A stretch of 64,000 nucleotides of DNA from Rhizobium sp. PDO1-076 (lineage in GTDB: Bacteria > Pseudomonadota > Alphaproteobacteria > Rhizobiales > Rhizobiaceae): positions 1 through 64,000 of the forward strand of contig NZ_AHZC01000333.1 of assembly GCF_000247475.1 (NCBI RefSeq), given 5' to 3'. The translations under genes and the position numbers were made by a program. The notes beneath the pieces were generated by a model. The model had not been told where the DNA came from and did not search any database. It saw only the letters and a program-made list of their open reading frames with translations. Shown here piece by piece: positions 37,567-47,271 of this stretch (positions are counted from its first letter, which is position 1; the number at the start of each line of letters is the position of its first letter).

Positions 37567-38850
37567 ATGACCAAACTGACAAGACGAAGCATGCTGGGCG
37601 CGATGGGTGCGGCGGCTGCCGCATCGGCGTTTTCGGCCATTCCGGCATGGGCTGCCGACCGGTCGATCCGGCATTTCTGGTGGGGTAATCCGGAGCGTGA
37701 CAAACGCACCTTTGCCGTGATCGACGTGTTCCAGAAGGCCAATCCCGCTATCGAGGTTTCCGGCGAGACGATCGGCTGGGGCGACTACTGGACCAAGATG
37801 GCAACCCAGACCGCCGGCCGCAACATGGCCGATCTGGTTCAGATGGATTACCGCTTCCTGTTCGAATATGTGCGCCGTGGCGCGCTGTTGCCGCTCGACG
37901 AGCATATCGGCAAGAGCTTGATGATCGCCGACTTTGACCAGGGACCGCTGGAAGGCGGTAAGGTCGACGGCAAGCTCTATGCATTGAACATCGGCTCTAA
38001 CAGCCAGGTGATGGTGCACAACACGCGGGTGTTCCAGGAGGCCGGTATCGATGCCGACCTGATCAACTGGACATGGGATGATTTCGCCAAGGCCTGTGAA
38101 ACCATTACCGCCAAGACCAATGGCGCGGTCAAGGGATCGGACGACCTGTCGCTGATGATCGAGACGTTCGAGTCCTGGGTGCGCCAAAACGGCCGTGAAT
38201 TCTATGATGCAGACGGCAAGGTGACTGCGACCGTCGACGACGTCGCCAGCTATTGGCAGTTCTGGGCCGATCTGCGCGAGAAGGGTGCGGTCAGAGATGC
38301 GGACAAGACCGTCATCCTCGATCCGCCGATTGCCGAATCCGGCATTGCCGTCGGCGATACCGCGATGTCGCATTACTGGTCGAACCAGCTGGTCGGCATC
38401 CAGGCGGTTGCCAAGGACAAGATCGGCGCCGCCATGGTGCCGCACAAGGCGGGCGGCAAGCCGGGCCAGTTCATCAAGCCATCGATGTTCATGTCGCTCA
38501 GCCGCGATGCCAAGGATACGGATGCTGCGATGGCCTACATGAATGCCTGGGTCAACGATCCGGAAACCACCGCGATCCTCGGATTGGAACGCGGCATTCC
38601 CTGCTCGCCGAAGGTGCGTGCAGCCTTGGCGCCCAATCTGACCGAGGTCGAGAAGATGTCGGTCGATTACTTCGAGGCGATCCAGAGCAGGGTCGGACCA
38701 CTGCCGCTGCCGGCTCCCAAGGGCGCCGGCGAAGTGCGCGACGCCTTCATGCGGGTCGGCACCGATGTGGTGCTTGGCAATGCGCAGGCGGCCGATGCAG
38801 CCACCGCGTTTATCGAAGAGGCGCAGTCGATCGTCGAGCGCGCCCAGTAA
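37567..38850 (+). CDS. CUT1 sugar-binding protein with Tat-like signal
   Basis: Binding protein of 427 residues. The N-terminus reads MTKLTRRSMLGAMGAAAAAS with AWA-AD cleavage, a twin-arginine-type signal. The mature part has the family 1 solute-binding fold (FWWGNPERDKRTFAVIDVF, MADLVQMDYRFLFEYVRRG, GIPCSPKVRAAL). The start is the ATG at 37567 after GGAGGAGGA; the in-frame 37552 start lies on the RBS. Probable ligand: unsaturated or pectin-derived di- or oligosaccharide, inferred from GH105. Confidence 0.9.
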   Translation: MTKLTRRSMLGAMGAAAAASAFSAIPAWAADRSIRHFWWGNPERDKRTFAVIDVFQKANPAIEVSGETIGWGDYWTKMATQTAGRNMADLVQMDYRFLFEYVRRGALLPLDEHIGKSLMIADFDQGPLEGGKVDGKLYALNIGSNSQVMVHNTRVFQEAGIDADLINWTWDDFAKACETITAKTNGAVKGSDDLSLMIETFESWVRQNGREFYDADGKVTATVDDVASYWQFWADLREKGAVRDADKTVILDPPIAESGIAVGDTAMSHYWSNQLVGIQAVAKDKIGAAMVPHKAGGKPGQFIKPSMFMSLSRDAKDTDAAMAYMNAWVNDPETTAILGLERGIPCSPKVRAALAPNLTEVEKMSVDYFEAIQSRVGPLPLPAPKGAGEVRDAFMRVGTDVVLGNAQAADAATAFIEEAQSIVERAQ

Positions 38851-38870
38851 GACGTCCTGCGCCAATGGTT

Positions 38871-38892
38871 CCGGGCGGCTTCTACCGCCCGG
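38871..38892 (+). other. Hairpin after binding-protein gene
   Basis: CCGGGCGG (38871-38878) pairs with CCGCCCGG (38885-38892) around 6 bases, between the binding-protein and permease genes. There is no T-run. The layout is the same as at 21723-21758. Confidence 0.65.
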
Positions 38893-38920
38893 GCCGACCA
38901 CCGAGAACAAGGTCGTTTCC

Positions 38921-39814
38921 ATGAGACGTTTCTTCGCCCGCAATGCGCCGGCCTATGTGTTCCTTCTGCCTTGGCTGATTGGGTTCTTCCTGCTCGCGCT
39001 TGGGCCGATCCTGGCGTCGCTCTATCTGTCGTTCACCCGCTACGACATGGTCAACGTTCCGGAATGGGTCGGTCTCGACAATTACGTCTACATGTTCACC
39101 CGCGACCGGCGCTTCTGGAAGGCGCTCGACGTGACCTTCACCTATGTCGCGCTGGCCGTGCCGGCTCGGCTGATCATGGCGCTCGGCGTTGCCATGCTGC
39201 TCGACAAGGGTCTGCGCACGATCGGGCTTTACCGGGCGATCTTCTACCTGCCCTCGCTGCTGGGCGCGTCGATCGCGATCGCTATCCTGTGGCGTCAACT
39301 GTTTGCCGCAGACGGCGTGGTCAACCAGATCATGGCGACCTTCGGTATTCAGGGCGCATCGTGGATCACCAATCCAAATACCTCGCTCTATACGCTGGTG
39401 ATCCTTGCCATGTGGCAGTTCGGCTCGCCCATGCTGATCTTTCTCGCCGGTCTCAGGGGTATTCCGCGCGACCTCTACGAGGCGGCGGAAATCGACGGGA
39501 CGCCGCGCTGGCGCCAGTTCACCCGGATCACCCTGCCGCTGCTGGCTCCGGTGATCTTCTTCAATCTGGTGCTGCAGACCATCGACGCCTTCAAGACGTT
39601 TTCCAGCGCCTTCATCATCTCAAACGGAACAGGTGCGCCGGCCGACAGCCTGCTGTTCTACACGGTTTACCTGTTCAACGAGGCGTTCAAGTTCTTCCGC
39701 ATGGGCTATGCCTCGGCGCTGGCTTGGGTGCTGCTGATCATCATCGCGGTCTTCACGGCGGTGGCCTTCTTCACCTCGAAATATTGGGTGCATTATGAAA
39801 ACGAGCGCGACTGA
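38921..39814 (+). CDS. CUT1 sugar ABC transporter permease
   Basis: Inner-membrane subunit of 297 residues; it begins MRRFFARNAPAYVFLLPWLI and has six membrane spans. The EAA motif is DLYEAAEIDGTPR. The frame extends 52 codons upstream across the hairpin and the binding-protein 3' end, but the ATG at 38921 is the natural start. It overlaps the second permease gene by 20 bases. Confidence 0.9.
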   Translation: MRRFFARNAPAYVFLLPWLIGFFLLALGPILASLYLSFTRYDMVNVPEWVGLDNYVYMFTRDRRFWKALDVTFTYVALAVPARLIMALGVAMLLDKGLRTIGLYRAIFYLPSLLGASIAIAILWRQLFAADGVVNQIMATFGIQGASWITNPNTSLYTLVILAMWQFGSPMLIFLAGLRGIPRDLYEAAEIDGTPRWRQFTRITLPLLAPVIFFNLVLQTIDAFKTFSSAFIISNGTGAPADSLLFYTVYLFNEAFKFFRMGYASALAWVLLIIIAVFTAVAFFTSKYWVHYENERD

Positions 39815-40712
39815 TCTCGACCTCGCGATCCAGGTGGACGAGGCGGCAAGGGTCGCCCACGCGCTGAAGCTGCGGCGTGACCGGCGCGAGCGCAATGGCC
39901 GCATCCTGAAGCATGTCTTCCTGATCGGCGTGTCCTGCGTGATGCTCTATCCGCTGTTCTGGCTGCTCGCCTCGTCGTTCAAGCCGGAGAACGAGATCTT
40001 CGGCAGCCTGACACTCTGGCCGTCCGAATTCCGCTTCGACAACTATACCGAGGGCTGGAACGCGCTGCCGAAGTCATTCACGGTCTTCTATGTCAATTCG
40101 GCGATCGTCACCGGCCTTTCGGTGATCGGCAACCTGGTGTCCTGTTCGTTTGCGGCTTACGCCTTTGCCCGGCTGCAATTTACCGGGCGCAGCTTCTTCT
40201 TCGCCCTGATGATGATGACCCTGATGATCCCGTATCATGTCGTTCTCATCCCGCAATATGTGCAGTTCTTGAGGCTCGGCTGGGTCGACACCTATCTGCC
40301 GCTGGTAGTGCCGCGCTTCCTCGCGTCGGACGCCTTCTTCATCTTCCTGATGGTGCAGTTCTTCCGGCAATTGCCACGCGAACTCGACGAGGCGGCGATG
40401 ATCGACGGCTGCTCGCCCTTCAAGATCTACTGGGCGATCATCCTGCCCTTGTCGCTGCCGGCAATGGGGACGGCGGCGATCTTCTCGCTGATCTGGGTGT
40501 GGGAGGACTTCCTCGCGCCGCTGATCTATCTCAATGACATCAAGAGCTACACCGTGCCGCTGGCGCTTCGCCTCTTCCTCGATCAGGAAGGCAAGTCCGC
40601 CTATGGCCAGATGTTCGCGATGTCGGTGCTTTCGCTGGTTCCGGTCGTGATCTTCTTCGTCCTGTTCCAGAAAATGATCGTTCGTGGCATCGCCACCTCC
40701 GGAATGAAGTAG
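39795..40712 (+). CDS. CUT1 sugar ABC transporter permease
   Basis: Second channel subunit, 305 residues, with a longer hydrophilic N-terminus (about 40 residues) before the first helix. The EAA motif is ELDEAAMIDGCSP, and the end reads VRGIATSGMK as in the MalG group. The 20-base overlap with the preceding permease implies coupled translation. The ATPase gene follows after 11 bases. Confidence 0.92.
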   Translation: MKTSATDLDLAIQVDEAARVAHALKLRRDRRERNGRILKHVFLIGVSCVMLYPLFWLLASSFKPENEIFGSLTLWPSEFRFDNYTEGWNALPKSFTVFYVNSAIVTGLSVIGNLVSCSFAAYAFARLQFTGRSFFFALMMMTLMIPYHVVLIPQYVQFLRLGWVDTYLPLVVPRFLASDAFFIFLMVQFFRQLPRELDEAAMIDGCSPFKIYWAIILPLSLPAMGTAAIFSLIWVWEDFLAPLIYLNDIKSYTVPLALRLFLDQEGKSAYGQMFAMSVLSLVPVVIFFVLFQKMIVRGIATSGMK

Positions 40713-40723
40713 GGAACAGACGC

Positions 40724-41818
40724 ATGGCAGGATTGACGCTTCGAAACGTCGGAAAGCGCTATGGAGCGCTCTCCATCATCCAGGGGCTCAACCTGGATAT
40801 CCACGACGGCGAGTTCCTTGTGCTCGTCGGGCCCTCCGGCTGCGGCAAGTCGACATTGCTGCGCATGATCGCCGGTCTCGAGGAGATCTCCGAGGGAACG
40901 GTGTCTATCGGCAGCAAGGTGGTCAACGACCTGCCGGCTTCCAAGCGCGAGCTGTCGATGGTGTTCCAGTCCTATGCACTCTATCCGCATATGAGCGTAC
41001 GAAAGAACCTCGCCTTCGGTCTGCAGAATTTCAAGATGGCGCGGAACGAGGTCGAGCGTCGGGTGGCGGAGGCGGCCCGTATCCTGCAGATCGAACATCT
41101 GATGGAGCGCAAGCCACGCCAGCTGTCCGGCGGGCAGAAGCAACGCGTGGCGATCGGGCGGGCCATCGTGCGCGAGCCGCAGCTCTTCCTGTTCGATGAG
41201 CCGCTGTCCAACCTTGATGCCGAACTGCGCGTCCAGATGCGCGCCGAACTGGCCTCGCTTTATGCAAGGCTCGGCACGACGATGATCTATGTGACGCATG
41301 ATCAAGTGGAAGCGATGACCATGGCGACCCGGATCGTCGTGCTCCGGGGCGGCAAGATCGAGCAGGTCGGCACGCCGCAGGAACTCTATACAAGGCCGCA
41401 GAACCTTTTCGTTGCCGGCTTCATCGGTTCGCCGAAGATCAACATGCTGCAGGCCACCATCGCCCATAGCAATGGTGTTGCGACGGCGAGAATTGCCGGT
41501 ATGCCGGCGTTCGTGATCCCCGACCTGCCGACCGCCGATCCGGCGCTGACGCTCTGCGTGCGCCCGGCATCGGTGCAGGTCGGCGGCGGTGAGGTGACTG
41601 CGGAAGGCACGATCAAGCTGGTCGAATATCTCGGCAGCGAAACATTGCTGCATATCGCCCTGTCCTCCGGCCAGACGCTGCTGGTCAGCGACAACGGCCG
41701 CACGGCCTATCGCATGGGCGATCCGGTGACGATCGGCTTCAACCTTTCAGACCTCCATTATTTCGACAGCAACGGCCAGCGCGTCGAAGCCGTCCAGCAC
41801 GAGAGCCAGGCCCAGTGA
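40724..41818 (+). CDS. CUT1 sugar ABC transporter ATPase
   Basis: MalK/UgpC-type ATPase of 364 residues: Walker [10 protein letters not shown], signature LSGGQKQR, Walker [19 protein letters not shown] switch, and a regulatory domain from about 235. Its stop overlaps the GTG start of the first oxidoreductase gene, so transport and metabolism genes are co-translated. Confidence 0.95.
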   Translation: MAGLTLRNVGKRYGALSIIQGLNLDIHDGEFLVLVGPSGCGKSTLLRMIAGLEEISEGTVSIGSKVVNDLPASKRELSMVFQSYALYPHMSVRKNLAFGLQNFKMARNEVERRVAEAARILQIEHLMERKPRQLSGGQKQRVAIGRAIVREPQLFLFDEPLSNLDAELRVQMRAELASLYARLGTTMIYVTHDQVEAMTMATRIVVLRGGKIEQVGTPQELYTRPQNLFVAGFIGSPKINMLQATIAHSNGVATARIAGMPAFVIPDLPTADPALTLCVRPASVQVGGGEVTAEGTIKLVEYLGSETLLHIALSSGQTLLVSDNGRTAYRMGDPVTIGFNLSDLHYFDSNGQRVEAVQHESQAQ

Positions 41819-43110
41819 AGATCGCGATTGTAGGATGCGGTTCGCGGCACAAGATGTTTCGCGATTCCGTCGTTGAGGATTATGCCGACAGGCATGAGAT
41901 CGTCGCCGTCTGCGACAGCAATGTCCATCGCCTGAACGAGGCCGCCAAGGCTGCGTCAAAACCCGGTACGAATGGTGTCGCAACCTATCTCGCCGGTGAT
42001 TTCGACCGGCTGCTCACCGAGCAGAGGCCGGACACGGTCGTCGTGGCCACACCTGATTTCCTGCACGCGGACTATATCGTGCGGGCATTCGAGGCCGGTT
42101 GCGACGTGATCTGCGAAAAGCCGCTGACGATAGATCTTACCCGGCTGAAGATGATCGTCGATGCGCAAAAGCGCACCGGGCGCCAGGTCAAGGTCACCTT
42201 CAACTATCGCTATTCGCCGGCGCGCACGCAGATCAAGGAACTGATCGCGTCGGGGGCGATCGGAACCGTGACGGCGGTCGATTTTCGCTGGCATCTCGAC
42301 CGGGTGCACGGGGCGGACTATTTCCGCCGCTGGCACCGGCAGAAGGAGAATTCCGGCGGGCTCCTGGTGCACAAGTCGACCCATCATTTCGACCTGCTCA
42401 ACTGGTGGCTGGGCACGGTGCCGATCGAGGTTCTGGCGTCCGGCCGCCGTGCCTTCTATCGGCCGGAGACAGCCGTCGATCTGGGGCTTTCGGGACGCGG
42501 GCCGCGCTGCCATCTCTGTCCGGTGGCGGACAGATGCGATTTCGAACTCGATCTGGCGGCGGATCCGAGCCTGAAGGAACTCTATCTGGATGCCGAGGGT
42601 GAGGACGGCTATTTCCGCGATCTTTGCGTCTTCGACGAGGAGATCGGGATCGAGGACACGATGCAGGCCCATATCCGCTACGCGTCCGGCGTCACCGCAA
42701 ACTATACGCTGACGGCCTATTCGCCTTGGGAGGGACTGGAGATCAAGTTCCAGGGTACCAAGGGCGACATCACCCATCGGCATGTGGAAGTGCATGGCGT
42801 GTTCGGCGGCGAACGAGCGCATGCCGACGAGGATGCGATCACGACGGAACTGCATCTGGCAGGAGAAGCGCCGCGGCTGGTCGAGGTGCCCAAGGCCAAG
42901 GGCCATCATGGCGGCGCCGACCCGGTCATGCTCGGTTATATCTTCGATCCGGACGGCATGGAGCTGGATCGCTTTGATCGCGCTTCCGACCATATCGGCG
43001 GCGCCTGGTCGATCCTGACTGGTATTGCGGCCAATGCGTCGATCGAGACCGGCTCGGTGGTCAACATTCAATCGATGCTACGCGCCCGCGGCATCAAACT
43101 GGAGCGGTAG
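41815..43110 (+). CDS. Gfo/Idh/MocA family oxidoreductase with a Cys cluster
   Basis: NAD(P)-dependent sugar oxidoreductase of 431 residues. The Rossmann fold starts [20 protein letters not shown] carries the conserved EKP, and KVTFNYRYSP follows. The middle has RCHLCPVADRCDF (C-x2-C-x5-C), which is not part of the basic fold and may bind metal or an iron-sulfur centre. At 431 residues it is longer than typical members (about 340). The GTG start overlaps the ATPase stop by 4 bases. The substrate is probably an uronic or deoxy-sugar derivative; unresolved. Confidence 0.88.
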   Translation: MKIAIVGCGSRHKMFRDSVVEDYADRHEIVAVCDSNVHRLNEAAKAASKPGTNGVATYLAGDFDRLLTEQRPDTVVVATPDFLHADYIVRAFEAGCDVICEKPLTIDLTRLKMIVDAQKRTGRQVKVTFNYRYSPARTQIKELIASGAIGTVTAVDFRWHLDRVHGADYFRRWHRQKENSGGLLVHKSTHHFDLLNWWLGTVPIEVLASGRRAFYRPETAVDLGLSGRGPRCHLCPVADRCDFELDLAADPSLKELYLDAEGEDGYFRDLCVFDEEIGIEDTMQAHIRYASGVTANYTLTAYSPWEGLEIKFQGTKGDITHRHVEVHGVFGGERAHADEDAITTELHLAGEAPRLVEVPKAKGHHGGADPVMLGYIFDPDGMELDRFDRASDHIGGAWSILTGIAANASIETGSVVNIQSMLRARGIKLER

Positions 43111-43115
43111 AACAG

Positions 43116-44138
43116 ATGGCTTTCGCGATACGCATCGGGGTGATCGGCATTGATCACAACCATATCTACGGCATGCTGAACGGAATGCTGAACGTCGGTG
43201 GGGTCGTTGTCGGTTGGTCCACCGGTGGAGAAACGCCGGAGACCCTGCGGCACGTTTTTCGCCAGTCCTATCCCGGCGTGCCGGAAATGTCGGTCGAGGC
43301 GATCCTTGAGGACGAGAGCATCAATCTCGTTCTCTGCGCCGGGATCAACAGCGAACGCGCGGGCACCGCGATGGATGCGATGAGGCATGGCAAGGATGTG
43401 CTCGTCGACAAGCCGGGTTGCACCTCGCAGCAGCAATTGGCGGATATCCGAAAGACGGTTGCCGAGACCGGACGGCGGTGGACGGTGTGTTTCTCCGAAA
43501 GGTTGCTGGTGCAGAGCGTGACCGTTGCGGACCAAATAATCGCCGAGGGGCGGATCGGCAAGGTGGTGCAGACCGTCGGGCTCGGCCCGCACCGGCTGAA
43601 TGCGCATCTGCGGCAGCCGTGGTTCTGGGACAGGGGCCGCTTCGGTGGGATCCTCACCGATATCTGCGCGCATCAGTTCGACCAGTTCCTGCACTTTACC
43701 GGATCCACGCAGGCCAATGTGGTAACGGCGCATATCGGCAATGTCGCCAATCCCGATCGACCGGATTTTCAGGACTTTGGCGAAGTCATTCTGGCCGGGA
43801 ATGGCGGACGTGGCTATGCGCGTGTCGACTGGTTGACACCGGATGGCCTGCCGACCTGGGGCGACGGGCGGATGACCATCGTGGGCACCGAAGGTTATAT
43901 CGAGCTTCGCAAATATATCGACATTGCCGGCCAGCCTGGGACCGATCATGTCTTCGTGGTCGACAAGGCGGGGGTCTCTCGCGTCGATGCGGCGGGTGCC
44001 GGAACACCATTCTTCGGGCGGCTGGCACGCGATCTCGAGCAGGGTACGGAAACCGCCATGCCCCAGGCCCACGCATTTCTGGCAACGGATCTGGCGCTTC
44101 AGGCGCAAAGAATGGCGGAAACGGGAGCAGGCCAATGA
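43116..44138 (+). CDS. Gfo/Idh/MocA family oxidoreductase
   Basis: Protein of 340 residues starting IRIGVIGIDHNHIYGML; this DHNH opening and LVDKPGCTS (instead of EKP) mark a different subfamily from the preceding gene. A GGILTDICAHQFDQFLHFTG segment fits the substrate-domain helix with the catalytic histidine region. It begins 5 bases after the first oxidoreductase gene, and its stop overlaps the third (ATGA). It is likely one of successive redox steps on the imported sugar. Confidence 0.88.
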   Translation: MAFAIRIGVIGIDHNHIYGMLNGMLNVGGVVVGWSTGGETPETLRHVFRQSYPGVPEMSVEAILEDESINLVLCAGINSERAGTAMDAMRHGKDVLVDKPGCTSQQQLADIRKTVAETGRRWTVCFSERLLVQSVTVADQIIAEGRIGKVVQTVGLGPHRLNAHLRQPWFWDRGRFGGILTDICAHQFDQFLHFTGSTQANVVTAHIGNVANPDRPDFQDFGEVILAGNGGRGYARVDWLTPDGLPTWGDGRMTIVGTEGYIELRKYIDIAGQPGTDHVFVVDKAGVSRVDAAGAGTPFFGRLARDLEQGTETAMPQAHAFLATDLALQAQRMAETGAGQ

Positions 44139-45223
44139 GAAAACGCATTCGAGTGGCGGTCGTCGGCGCGGGGATCGGCAAGGATCATTTGACCGGCTAT
44201 GCCGCATTGCCCGACCTTTTCGAGGTTCGCTATGTCTGCGATCTCAACGCTGCCCGCGCGCAGGAAGGATCAGCGCAGGCGCCCGGCAGCCGTCCGGTCA
44301 CCGACATAGAGGAGGTTTTCGCCGATCCGGAAGTGGATATCGTGGATATCTGCCTGCCACCATTGCTGCACGCGCCGATGACGCTTGCCGCGCTGAAGGC
44401 TGGCAAACACGTGGTCTGCGAGAAGCCGTTGTCCGGGTCCTTGTCGGATGTGCGCCGGATCGTCGAATTGGCCGCACAGGTGGGGCGGCAGGTGTTCCCG
44501 GTGTTCCAGTACCGATACGGTGCAGGTTACCGCGCGGCACATGAACTGAAGATGCGCGGGCTGCTGGGCCGGCCCTATGTTCTTGCGCTGGAGACCCACT
44601 GGCAGCGCGGGCCGGACTATTATGCCGAGCGCTGGCGCGGCACGTGGACAGGCGAGTTGGGCGGCGCGATCGTCAGTCATGCCTGTCATGCGCATAACCT
44701 GGTATGCCATTTGGTTGGCAATATCGTGCAGGTGGCGGCATTTCTCGACACACGGGTCAACCCGATCGAAACGGAGGATTGTGCGGCGATCAGCATGCGC
44801 ACTGCCGAAGGCGCGCTTGTGACGTCGTCGATCACCTTGGGGGCTGCTGGAAATGCTTCGCGTTTCAGGGCCACGTTCGAACATGTGACCCTGACATCGA
44901 GCACCAATCCCTATCAGATCGGTGCTGGACCCTGGACGTTCGAGGCAAGCGATCCGGCGCGGCAGGCCGTGATCGATGCCGTTGTGGCGTCCGTTGCAGA
45001 AATACCGCATCGGTTTGCCGGTCAGTTCAGCGACATGCATGCCCGCCTCACCGGAGGAGCCGATCTCTATCTGCCGTCGCTGGAGGAGGGATATCACTCT
45101 GTCGAACTGATGACCGCGATCTATGCATCGGCACGGAACGGGCAGGTGGTTTCTCTGCCGCTTCGTGCCGATCACCCTTTGTCCGACGGCTGGCTTCTGG
45201 CCGGGGCGGAGGTCGGCGGATGA
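44135..45223 (+). CDS. Gfo/Idh/MocA family oxidoreductase
   Basis: Third member, 362 residues, beginning MRKRIRVAVVGAGIGKDH, with VVCEKPLSGSL and FPVFQYRYGAGY. The start ATG at 44135 overlaps the previous stop; a frame open back to 43418 reads antiparallel content of the second gene out of frame and should not be used. Together with the two upstream genes it forms a coupled oxidoreductase triplet; NAD-linked oxidation and reduction (epimerisation or glycoside cleavage by transient oxidation) is one possibility in this superfamily. Confidence 0.88.
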   Translation: MRKRIRVAVVGAGIGKDHLTGYAALPDLFEVRYVCDLNAARAQEGSAQAPGSRPVTDIEEVFADPEVDIVDICLPPLLHAPMTLAALKAGKHVVCEKPLSGSLSDVRRIVELAAQVGRQVFPVFQYRYGAGYRAAHELKMRGLLGRPYVLALETHWQRGPDYYAERWRGTWTGELGGAIVSHACHAHNLVCHLVGNIVQVAAFLDTRVNPIETEDCAAISMRTAEGALVTSSITLGAAGNASRFRATFEHVTLTSSTNPYQIGAGPWTFEASDPARQAVIDAVVASVAEIPHRFAGQFSDMHARLTGGADLYLPSLEEGYHSVELMTAIYASARNGQVVSLPLRADHPLSDGWLLAGAEVGG

Positions 45224-45242
45224 TGGGCGGGCGCTTGGTCGC

Positions 45243-46145
45243 TCAGGCGCCACCCCAGTTTTCCCGGATATAGGCCTCGAAGAAGTCCGAGAAGGTCGCG
45301 ACCCTCAGCGGCAGGTGTTCATAGGGCGGATAGTAGAGAGTGAGCCAGATTTCCGGTGTCGACCAGCCCTCGAGGACCTGGACGAGCCTGCCCGTGTCAA
45401 GGAATTCCTCGACGATGAAATGCGGCAGCAGGGCAATGCCTTCGCCGGCGACCGCGAGCTGGGTGAGAAAATCGCCATTGTTGACGGTAAAGCGGCCGCG
45501 CGCCTCGATGCTGCGCGTGGTGCCGGCCCGGCTCAACTCCCAGATTTCGCTCATCGAATGCTCCTGGTAACTGAGGCATTCGAGCTTGACCAGATCTTCG
45601 GGGACCTGCGGCGTGCCATGGGTCTCGAGGAACTGCTTCGAAGCGACCAGAAGACGCGGCACAGGGCAGATCTTGCGCCAGATCGTCGACTTGTCGCTAG
45701 GTGGTCCCGAAATGCGGATCGCCAGATCGTAATCGTCCTCGACGATATCGACGAAGCGGTCGGAAAGGTCGATTGCGACCTGGGTCTGCGGGTGAATGAT
45801 GCCGAACTGGCCAAGAACGGCGGGCAGGACTTTCATCCCGAGTGACATCGGTGCCGAAATCTTCAGCGATCCGGCCGTCACCTTCTGCAGGTCCTTGGTC
45901 TCTTCGGTGGCGCGCGCCAGCCCTTCGGCCAAGGGTGCCACGCGGGCGGCATAAGCGGCACCTGCAGACGTCAGCGAGACCTTCCGGGTCGTGCGCAAAA
46001 GCAGCTGGATGCCGAGCCGGTCTTCGAGTGCTGCGACCGTGCGGGTGATCGATGCAGGCGTGCTGTTGAGCAGCCGTGCCGCTGCGCTGAAGCTGCGTTC
46101 TTCGGCAACCGTCAGGAAGGTGCGGATGGATTCCAGTTCGCCCAC
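45243..46145 (-). CDS. LysR family transcriptional regulator
   Basis: Regulator of 300 residues: N-terminal HTH (ERSFSAAARLLNSTPASITR at about 16-36) and a two-lobed effector domain. It is divergent from the ring-cleavage dioxygenase/hydrolase pair, with a 124-base AT-rich gap between the start codons, so it probably controls that pair and itself. It converges with the third oxidoreductase gene, 19 bases apart, without a visible terminator. Confidence 0.92.
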   Translation of the reverse strand: MGELESIRTFLTVAEERSFSAAARLLNSTPASITRTVAALEDRLGIQLLLRTTRKVSLTSAGAAYAARVAPLAEGLARATEETKDLQKVTAGSLKISAPMSLGMKVLPAVLGQFGIIHPQTQVAIDLSDRFVDIVEDDYDLAIRISGPPSDKSTIWRKICPVPRLLVASKQFLETHGTPQVPEDLVKLECLSYQEHSMSEIWELSRAGTTRSIEARGRFTVNNGDFLTQLAVAGEGIALLPHFIVEEFLDTGRLVQVLEGWSTPEIWLTLYYPPYEHLPLRVATFSDFFEAYIRENWGGA

Positions 46146-46269
46146 GAGACAACCTTTACGTAAATCGCAATAGTCTTTGCCGAATTATGCCTATTCTATG
46201 AAAATTATCCATCCCCCATATTCGCTTCAACACTGAACACGAACCGTTTGGACGGGAAGGATCAAAACC

Positions 46270-47202
46270 ATGATTACCCAGATCAAAGGACTGCATCACG
46301 TCACCTCGATGGCCGCCGATGCCCAGACCAACAATGACTTCTTCACCAAGACGCTTGGCCTTCGCCGCGTCAAGAAGACGGTCAACTTCGATTCACCGGA
46401 TGTCTATCACCTCTATTACGGTGATGAAGTCGGCAATGCCGGCTCGGTGATGACCTATTTCCCCTTCGCCAACATGGGTGCTGGCAAGCGCGGCAGCGGC
46501 GAAGTCGCCGATACCGTCTTCTCCGTTCCGAAGGGCACGCTGCCTTTCTGGCAGGAGCGCCTGAGCAGCCAGGGCGTGGCTGAACTGGCGCCTTACACCC
46601 TGTTTGGCGAAAACCGCCTGCGCTTTGCCGGTCCGGATGGCGATGGTTTCTCGCTGGCGGAAGTTGATGGCGATCAGCGCATTCCGTTTGATCGTGGCCC
46701 GGTGGCTTCGTCCGAAGGCATCCATGGCTTTCGCGGCGTCACCATGCGGCTGCGTGACGAAGGTGCGACCGGTGAACTGCTGAAGTTCATGGGTTACCAG
46801 GAGATCGACAAGCAGGGCGAGATGGTGCGCTACGCCATTCCGGGCGGCAACGGGGCCGACTATGTCGACCTGGAAGTGCTGCCGGGTGCCAAGCATGCTC
46901 AGTCCGGTGCCGGTTCGGTCCACCACGTTGCCTTTGCCGTGGATGACCGTGCAGCCCAGCTCGAAGTGCGCAAGGCGCTGCTTGATACGGGCTATCAGGT
47001 CACGCCGGTGATCGACCGCGACTACTTCTGGGCGATCTATTTCCGCACACTAGGTGGTGTGCTGTTCGAAATCGCCACGAACGAGCCAGGCTTCAACCGT
47101 GACGAGGATACCGCGCATCTTGGCGAGGCCTTGAAGCTGCCTACCCGCTACACCCAGTATCGCTCGCAGATCGAGGCTCATCTGCCACCGATCAAGGATT
47201 GA
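46270..47202 (+). CDS. VOC-family ring-cleaving dioxygenase-like protein (MhqO/LinE-like)
   Basis: Glyoxalase/bleomycin-fold protein of 310 residues with two tandem VOC modules (about 5-135 and 150-290). Metal-ligand motifs are GLHHVTS near the N-terminus, SVHHVAF at the start of the second module and VLFEIATNEPGF near the end. The closest families are hydroquinone-type dioxygenases (MhqO, LinE, PcpA). GGAAGGATC precedes the ATG. It is followed by an alpha/beta hydrolase, a pairing seen in the Bacillus mhq quinone-response genes. Detoxification of quinones or hydroquinones is an inference. Confidence 0.85.
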   Translation: MITQIKGLHHVTSMAADAQTNNDFFTKTLGLRRVKKTVNFDSPDVYHLYYGDEVGNAGSVMTYFPFANMGAGKRGSGEVADTVFSVPKGTLPFWQERLSSQGVAELAPYTLFGENRLRFAGPDGDGFSLAEVDGDQRIPFDRGPVASSEGIHGFRGVTMRLRDEGATGELLKFMGYQEIDKQGEMVRYAIPGGNGADYVDLEVLPGAKHAQSGAGSVHHVAFAVDDRAAQLEVRKALLDTGYQVTPVIDRDYFWAIYFRTLGGVLFEIATNEPGFNRDEDTAHLGEALKLPTRYTQYRSQIEAHLPPIKD

Positions 47203-47210
47203 TTTGCCTT

Positions 47211-47233
47211 TGCCGGCCCGACCAGGGCCGGCA
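47211..47233 (+). other. Hairpin between dioxygenase and hydrolase genes
   Basis: TGCCGGCCC (47211-47219) and GGGCCGGCA (47225-47233) form a perfect 9-bp stem with a 5-base loop. It is probably a processing or attenuation element inside the two-gene operon. Confidence 0.55.
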
Positions 47234-47271
47234 CCAAAACGTCCACCATTTCTCCAGCACGAGGATCTTCC

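Noticed and set aside
43418-45223. 601-residue fusion-like oxidoreductase
   Set aside because: The first 239 codons are an out-of-frame reading of the second oxidoreductase gene; the true gene starts at the ATG at 44135.
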